DNA from: Spirogloea muscicola
Lineage: Eukaryota > Streptophyta > Zygnematophyceae > Spirogloeales > Spirogloeaceae
Assembly (NCBI GenBank): GCA_009602725.1
Contig: WELB01000023.1
Span: forward strand, 408,510-431,927
Direction: 5' to 3'
Length of the DNA stretch: 23,418 bases
A program made the translations under genes and the position numbers. Under the pieces are notes generated by a model, which was not told the DNA's origin, did not search any database, and saw only the letters and a list, made by a program, of their open reading frames with translations. Positions 19,201 to 23,418 of this stretch are shown here, piece after piece; the first letter of the stretch is position 1; every line of letters begins with the position of its first letter.

Positions 19201-21427
19201 GGGTATCATGGCTGGGGCAATCCCTTTGACTCGTTCTGGTGCTGCTATGGCTCAGGCAGGCTCATAGCACTCGCCCTCTCTCCAAATTGTTATTTCCAGC
19301 AACCTTCTTATGTCTTGCTTAATGTTGTATGTACTGCTCATGTATGTCATCCAACACGATGAGTCAGTAAATTGCACTAAACATTCTCTCCTGCAGCAAG
19401 TTCAGGTCGCTCGCCTTGAAAGCTGACAGGAGATGACCTCTTGTTGAGCCATGGCCTGGGCAGGAGTTGAATCGTTCTCCAAGTTGGGAGACTCAATTTA
19501 CTTCCAGGGTTCGTTGGATTCACCCACGCTTTACATCATCCAGTATGTCTCTAGCACGCTACAATGGCGGCAGGCTGGCTTGAGAGTGGAGCAGACTGTA
19601 TTGCTTCCAACAGCTACATCTGCTGCATATGCAGTTACGCTAAATATCTCCAAGCTTGAAGGTAGAGAGGTGAGTAGATACAGCCTGCATGGTTTCATGT
19701 TGTTGTGCAAGATGTGGCTTCAGTAGCTTGATCGGGGTTGATAGTTACAGTCAATAGTAGGTATACCTGAAGCGCATGTATGGCCATGCAGCAGACAGCA
19801 GGCAACTTGACGGCAGATGTCAACGTCCGCATTCCTCTGTGGGCCGACTTGGGAACCTCATACGCCCAACTTGATGGTGAGGAGCTGCAGCTCCCATCAG
19901 CAGGTATGCAAATTGCAGCCTAAGCGAGCTGCAACCTATGTCCCATCTACTGTCTATATTAGGCCTGATGATAGCACCAAACAAGAAAGCCGCGTACTAC
20001 CTTGAGGTCATTGTATATTTGCCTCCTTGTAAGGTAGTGGTGGAGAAACCTCAGAAACCTTCTGATTGCAGCAGCCTTTGCTTACCTGAGGCTCTCATTG
20101 ACTAAATTTGCGCATCTATATAATTTGCTGACAGGGAGCTTCCTTAATGTCCAAAGAGATTGGGTTAGCGGAGGGGTGCTCAAGCTCAACATCTCTCTCA
20201 CAGTTCGCACAGAAGGCATCCAAGGTCCTGCGCCTCGCCCACAATCCTCTTGTGAAGTCGGTGCTTGTACTGGTTATTGTAACCATCAGCATATTTTTTA
20301 CTGATGCTCATCTACTTGAAATACGCAATGTTTTCGCCACAGCTAGACATGCAATGTGCAGAGTGGTTGCTCAGCATGGAATTAAGAGCAAAGCCACACC
20401 ACTGCTGATGACATCTTTTCATGTAGCTGCAGATGACAGGCCGGCCTTCTCCTCGCTACAGAGCATCCTCTTTGGGCCGTTCCTTTTGGCAGGCCTGACC
20501 GACAGCGACCGCCAGCTAGTCCATCCACTCAACCTCAGCCCCGTACCTTCGGACGCCAACAGCAACTTGATCTCTCTGGTCACCCACGATGGACGCAGCC
20601 ACCTCCGAAGGTCTGGGAGGCACTTGATCAGCAGCCCGGGTACACCGCTCGAAGGGACTGATGAAGCCGCAGCTGCTACAATCAGGCTCCACTGGGAGGT
20701 GGAACAACCTCAGCTGCCGGTCCGAGTCCAAGGTGGCCGTCGGAAGCTGCAGTGCCAGCAGGGCCTATACTCGACGCGTCCCGAATTCAGGCGCGTTGAC
20801 CTCGATCTGGAGGACGGTGTTGGGGCCAGCCATGCCCGGCTGCTAGGGAAGCTCGTGTCGCTGGAGCTCTTTGACCGGCCTGGCCAGTTCGCCGTCCACC
20901 AGGGAGCATGGAGGCCATTGCTGGTCATGGACCCTGCACGGGCTACGCAGTACCGCAACGACCAGCCGCTGGTTCAGCGATCTTGGCTGCTGCGGTCTCT
21001 CTGGGGCCTTATGACGTCCGTTGGGCGCAAGAGGGTGGCCCCGCTCCTCGTGGCCGGCCCTGCCGAAGTGACGCCAAAGGACCGCACCACGTTTCAGATC
21101 GTGCCGGGTCTTTCTGGGTCAGCCACCGTCTCCTTTGCAGTGATCGGCGTGCCCGACCACTACCTCTCCATAGTCGACACAATGGGGTCCCACTCTGGCA
21201 GTGCCCATGAGGAGTCACACACCATGCTTGGCCTTCTCGGAGGTCCACAGGGTGGCCAGAGTGACGAGGCTTTTGCAAATGCGAGCAGCTTCCGACTGTC
21301 GGCGGCTCCATTTGCTAGGTATCCAGACCGGAGCTTTGTAGTGCAAGGCTCATACAGGGACTTTCTGCTCTTCCCCATTGCGGACTTTCGGGATGAGAGC
21401 TACACCACTTACTTCAAATTGCCGTGA
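16292..21427 (+). CDS. GH127 beta-L-arabinofuranosidase-like glycoside hydrolase (DUF1680), secreted
   Basis: Thirteen exons: 16292-16614, 16764-16846, 17176-17378, 17504-17701, 17907-17978, 18325-18420, 18566-18645, 18781-18856, 19045-19255, 19464-19669, 19792-19903, 20135-20224 and 20433-21427. The total is 2745 nt, 914 residues. The N-terminus is a signal peptide (LQALLLLLLLAAAKPAAA) followed by the plant-type ECTNIPTQL motif. The catalytic (alpha/alpha)6 region holds LLLDVDRLVWSFR, RGHFVGHYLSATALMWAST, GTGYLSAFPTELFDR, APYYTIHKIMAGLVDQY, GGMNDVLYRLY and HLFDKPCFLG. By comparison with Bifidobacterium HypBA1, the acid/base is Glu350 (SAWEFW), zinc ligands are Glu368 and Cys370 (QESCTTYNM), and Cys443 (nucleophile) and Cys444 lie in FWCCYGSG; all are present. 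A beta-sandwich part and an AbfB-like C-terminal domain follow (LVSLELFDRPGQFAVHQG, DESYTTYFKLP). It should remove beta-L-arabinofuranose from wall glycoproteins; specificity is inferred. Introns 7 and 9 use GC donors. The linker after ECTNIPTQL is short and Gly-rich, shorter than in land plants. Confidence 0.94.
18954..18976. repeat. Perfect 23-nt palindrome in GH127 intron 8
   Basis: Arms GATAGTGTCAA and TTGACACTATC are exact reverse complements around a single T. It lies in intron 8 (18857-19044), about 70 nt before the acceptor and clear of the splice sites. Confidence 0.9.
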
Positions 21428-22059
21428 CGACTCTGAGACGCCAATTGCTGGGTGAATACTTGGGACCGCTAAAGGGGAGCAGGAAAACCTTCATTTGGGT
21501 TTGCCTGCAAGTGTACCTCTCCTGTGTCTGTCGCAGAGTTTCTGCCAACACTTGCAGACATTTTAGCTTCAGCCATGTGGACACCAAATCACCCTATCTG
21601 GTTCAGCCCGCATGATTATTTATGTGCCGATAGTAATCAGTCATTAGCAGAATGTTTATGTATGAGCTTTGCGCTTGGATCTTCAAGGGCATGCTCGTCA
21701 TTGTATCATCCGTAGCAAGATGTCTTATCTTCGGCCATGTGGACTTACAGTCACCCACCCTGCTTCAGCCCGCCTGCTTATGAACGTGCAACGGAAGCAC
21801 TCAATAGCATCATCTATCTGTTACATGGCCTTGGCTCTTCAATGCATGCTCATCATTGACCACCAGCAGCATACACACATGTGGAACTTGCTGTGAACAA
21901 GGTAAAGAAGGCAATGCTCGATTCGAGGGGATGGGCAATTCCTCATCGCCCTTGTATGGTGCTCATGCGGCCAAATCTAGCCTGCAGTTAAGCTCCTTGG
22001 CCGACTTCTAATCGGGTGCTGAGGAGCTGCTTCTTTGTCGACACATTTCATGGGCACAG
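21428..22059. other. Convergent 3' spacer between GH127 and SRP receptor beta
   Basis: No coding exon was recognised. It holds the 3' UTRs of both convergent genes and the tandem duplication listed separately. No clear poly(A) signal can be chosen. Confidence 0.5.
21553..21864 (+). repeat. Diverged tandem duplication, unit about 155-160 nt
   Basis: Copy 1 (about 21553-21709) and copy 2 (about 21713-21864) align along their length. Shared blocks are TTCAGCCATGTGGAC / TTCGGCCATGTGGAC, TTCAGCCCGC, TTATG, TCTTCAAGGGCATGCTCGTC / TCTTCAATGCATGCTCATC and ATTG. It lies directly downstream of GH127, probably within its 3' UTR. Neither copy shows protein-like constraint. Confidence 0.75.
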
Positions 22060-23264
22060 TCAGGCCCGCACAAGCTCCCTGATGAAGGCCTCCACGTCTG
22101 CGATCTTCCCGTTCTGCACCGAGGCCTCAGTTGCTGTGACTCTGTTGGCGCACTGGGTGAACTTGAACGCCTCTCCCTCGACCCCAAGCTTAACATCAGT
22201 CCCAATGTCTGCCTCTGAAATACTGCTCCGACTTGTCCTCAACTTGTCACTGCAAGAAAGGCAAATATCACAAACTTCGGCACTTGGTGACAGAGACTGA
22301 CGATTGTCATGATGAAACACACTATGATGCCTCTGATAATCTGTACACGTAAGAGTACGAGCGTGCCGCGTCTCTTCGAAAAACGGCTGGAGGCTGAACG
22401 AGGAAAGAGCCTTACATTTCCTTCTCCAGCTGCTTGCGAATGAAGTCCACCGAGTAGGCGGTGACCTTGTCCATCTTATTGCAGAGGAGGAGTACTGGTA
22501 TACGCCTTTTCACGACCACCTTTGTCGTGAGCAGCTCGTACAAGAACCTGCATGGGTTGCCAGGCCATCAGGGCAGAGAGCTAGCCACCTTGTCCATGTG
22601 AAGGCTACCCACAAAACATGCCACGGTCTAGGATTACTGAACTTGAGCAGGAATGCTACTGTCAGCAGAAAACGGAGTAGATAACAGTGGACTCATGCAA
22701 AGCATTGTTGGAACGCCGACTTACTCCGCATTGTCCCGGATGTGGGGGAGGAAGTCGAGGGCGTCGATGACGAAGACCAGGCCCCGCGCGCGCGGCAGGG
22801 CCTCCATGACCCTCGGCCGGAGCCGCGGGTGCCCAGGAACGTCGAGGACGTGCACCGGCCGCGCCTTGGGGTTCTACAGGTGCATCGAACCCCCCCAGCT
22901 CCGATCAGACCCGGCACCATCCCCGTGTGCCTGCCAGTCCCGGCCGCAGGACCTCGTCGCTGTCACCATCAGCAGCTCACCTTGGCCACCTCCGAGTGCA
23001 GCGGGAAGCGGCCCTCGTTGGGCTCCATGGACGTCAGGGTGCCCTGGTGCATCGTCCCATCTTGCAGCTGCAAGCCAAGCGCCACGAAAACCACGCCGGC
23101 CTCAGTGGCCGCCGGCGGCACGGCGGCCAGCCTCGCAGCGGCGTGGCCAGAGGGCCCGGCGGGCTGGCCTGGTAGAAGAGGGCGGTCTTGCCGCCGCCGC
23201 AGAGGCCCGCCAGCACCACTGTGTCGGCCTTGGCGCCGCCGCCGCGGCCGAGCAGCCATCGCAC
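22060..23264 (-). CDS. SRPRB: Signal recognition particle receptor subunit beta (small GTPase), 5' end unresolved
   Basis: Exons in transcript order: about 23264-23169, 23067-22981, 22873-22725, 22547-22416 and 22249-22060 (stop TGA). The visible part is about 217 residues; the family has roughly 250-270. The product is the ER-membrane GTPase that anchors the SRP receptor alpha subunit. GTPase motifs: Walker A GLCGGGKT (after VVLA), switch region GTLTSMEPNEG, G3 DVPGH, and G4 NKMD in PVLLLCNKMDKVTAY. Family signatures include FYQLQDGTMHQGTLTSMEPN, RPRVMEALPRARGLVFVID, EKEIDKLRTSRSSISEADIG and EGEAFKFTQCANRV. The N-terminal membrane segment is not visible. The frame is open upstream to a TGA at 23348-23346 but contains no ATG, so a further 5' exon probably lies upstream or off the window. 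Intron 1 (23168-23068) starts with GC rather than GT. The gene converges on GH127. Confidence 0.9.
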
Positions 23265-23418
23265 GACTGCGGCCAGCGCGCGCCGGAGCTCCCGGCCGCC
23301 GTCAGCGCGAGACCCGGCCAGGCGGCAAGGCCTTGGACGGCCTTCTCATGCCTTTCCCACGGCGGCGCCGCGGGGCGTCGCCGCGCGGCGCCGGAACGGG
23401 GAGCTGGCGGCGGGAGCG

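Noticed and set aside
1-23418. CRISPR array, operon, phage or prokaryotic defence cassette
   Set aside because: The window is eukaryotic nuclear DNA with spliced genes. No regularly spaced repeats or prokaryotic-type gene clusters are present.

Overview
This is an intron-rich nuclear segment from a eukaryote of the green plant lineage. It has GT-AG introns of about 100-370 bp, GC-rich first exons and long non-coding spacers. Five protein-coding genes can be assembled exon by exon, and all five have plant-type sequence signatures. The plant-type GH127 with its ECTN-like N-terminal motif, the plant O-fucosyltransferase family member and the PCC13-62-like desiccation protein together suggest a streptophyte alga or a related green organism. 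This assignment comes from recognising protein families, not from a database search. An N gap and one ambiguous base show that this is draft assembly.

Layout: (1) 2-1730 (+), a 5'-truncated desiccation-related ferritin-like protein with 5 exons. (2) 2282-5843 (-), homogentisate 1,2-dioxygenase with 10 exons, convergent with gene 1. (3) About 5,930-10,530, a repeat-rich spacer with no supportable gene; it holds a roughly 1.1 kb inverted repeat bracketed by direct repeats, plus many short hairpin-type dispersed repeats. (4) 10785-14331 (+), a type II membrane O-fucosyltransferase-family protein with 9 exons and an N gap in exon 1. (5) About 14,900-16,140, a second repeat-rich spacer sharing families with the first. 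(6) 16292-21427 (+), a secreted GH127 beta-L-arabinofuranosidase-like enzyme with 13 exons. (7) 22060 to about 23264 (-), the signal recognition particle receptor beta subunit with 5 exons recognised and its 5' end unresolved.

The genes are functionally unrelated: tyrosine catabolism, stress protection, glycosylation, cell-wall sugar release and protein targeting. There is no operon or defence-type system here, and I found no convincing undescribed protein system. The observations most worth a second look are non-coding. A ~210 bp repeat occurs in three copies, in gene-sense orientation just upstream of both HGD and GH127, and contains a hairpin with an invariant loop and a covarying stem pair. 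A long, almost spacer-free inverted repeat lies in the HGD/O-fucosyltransferase spacer. Three GC-AG introns are needed to keep conserved protein sequence intact. Summed exon lengths for HGD (1392 nt), the O-fucosyltransferase (2079 nt with the stated gap length) and GH127 (2745 nt) are all multiples of three, which supports the splice models.
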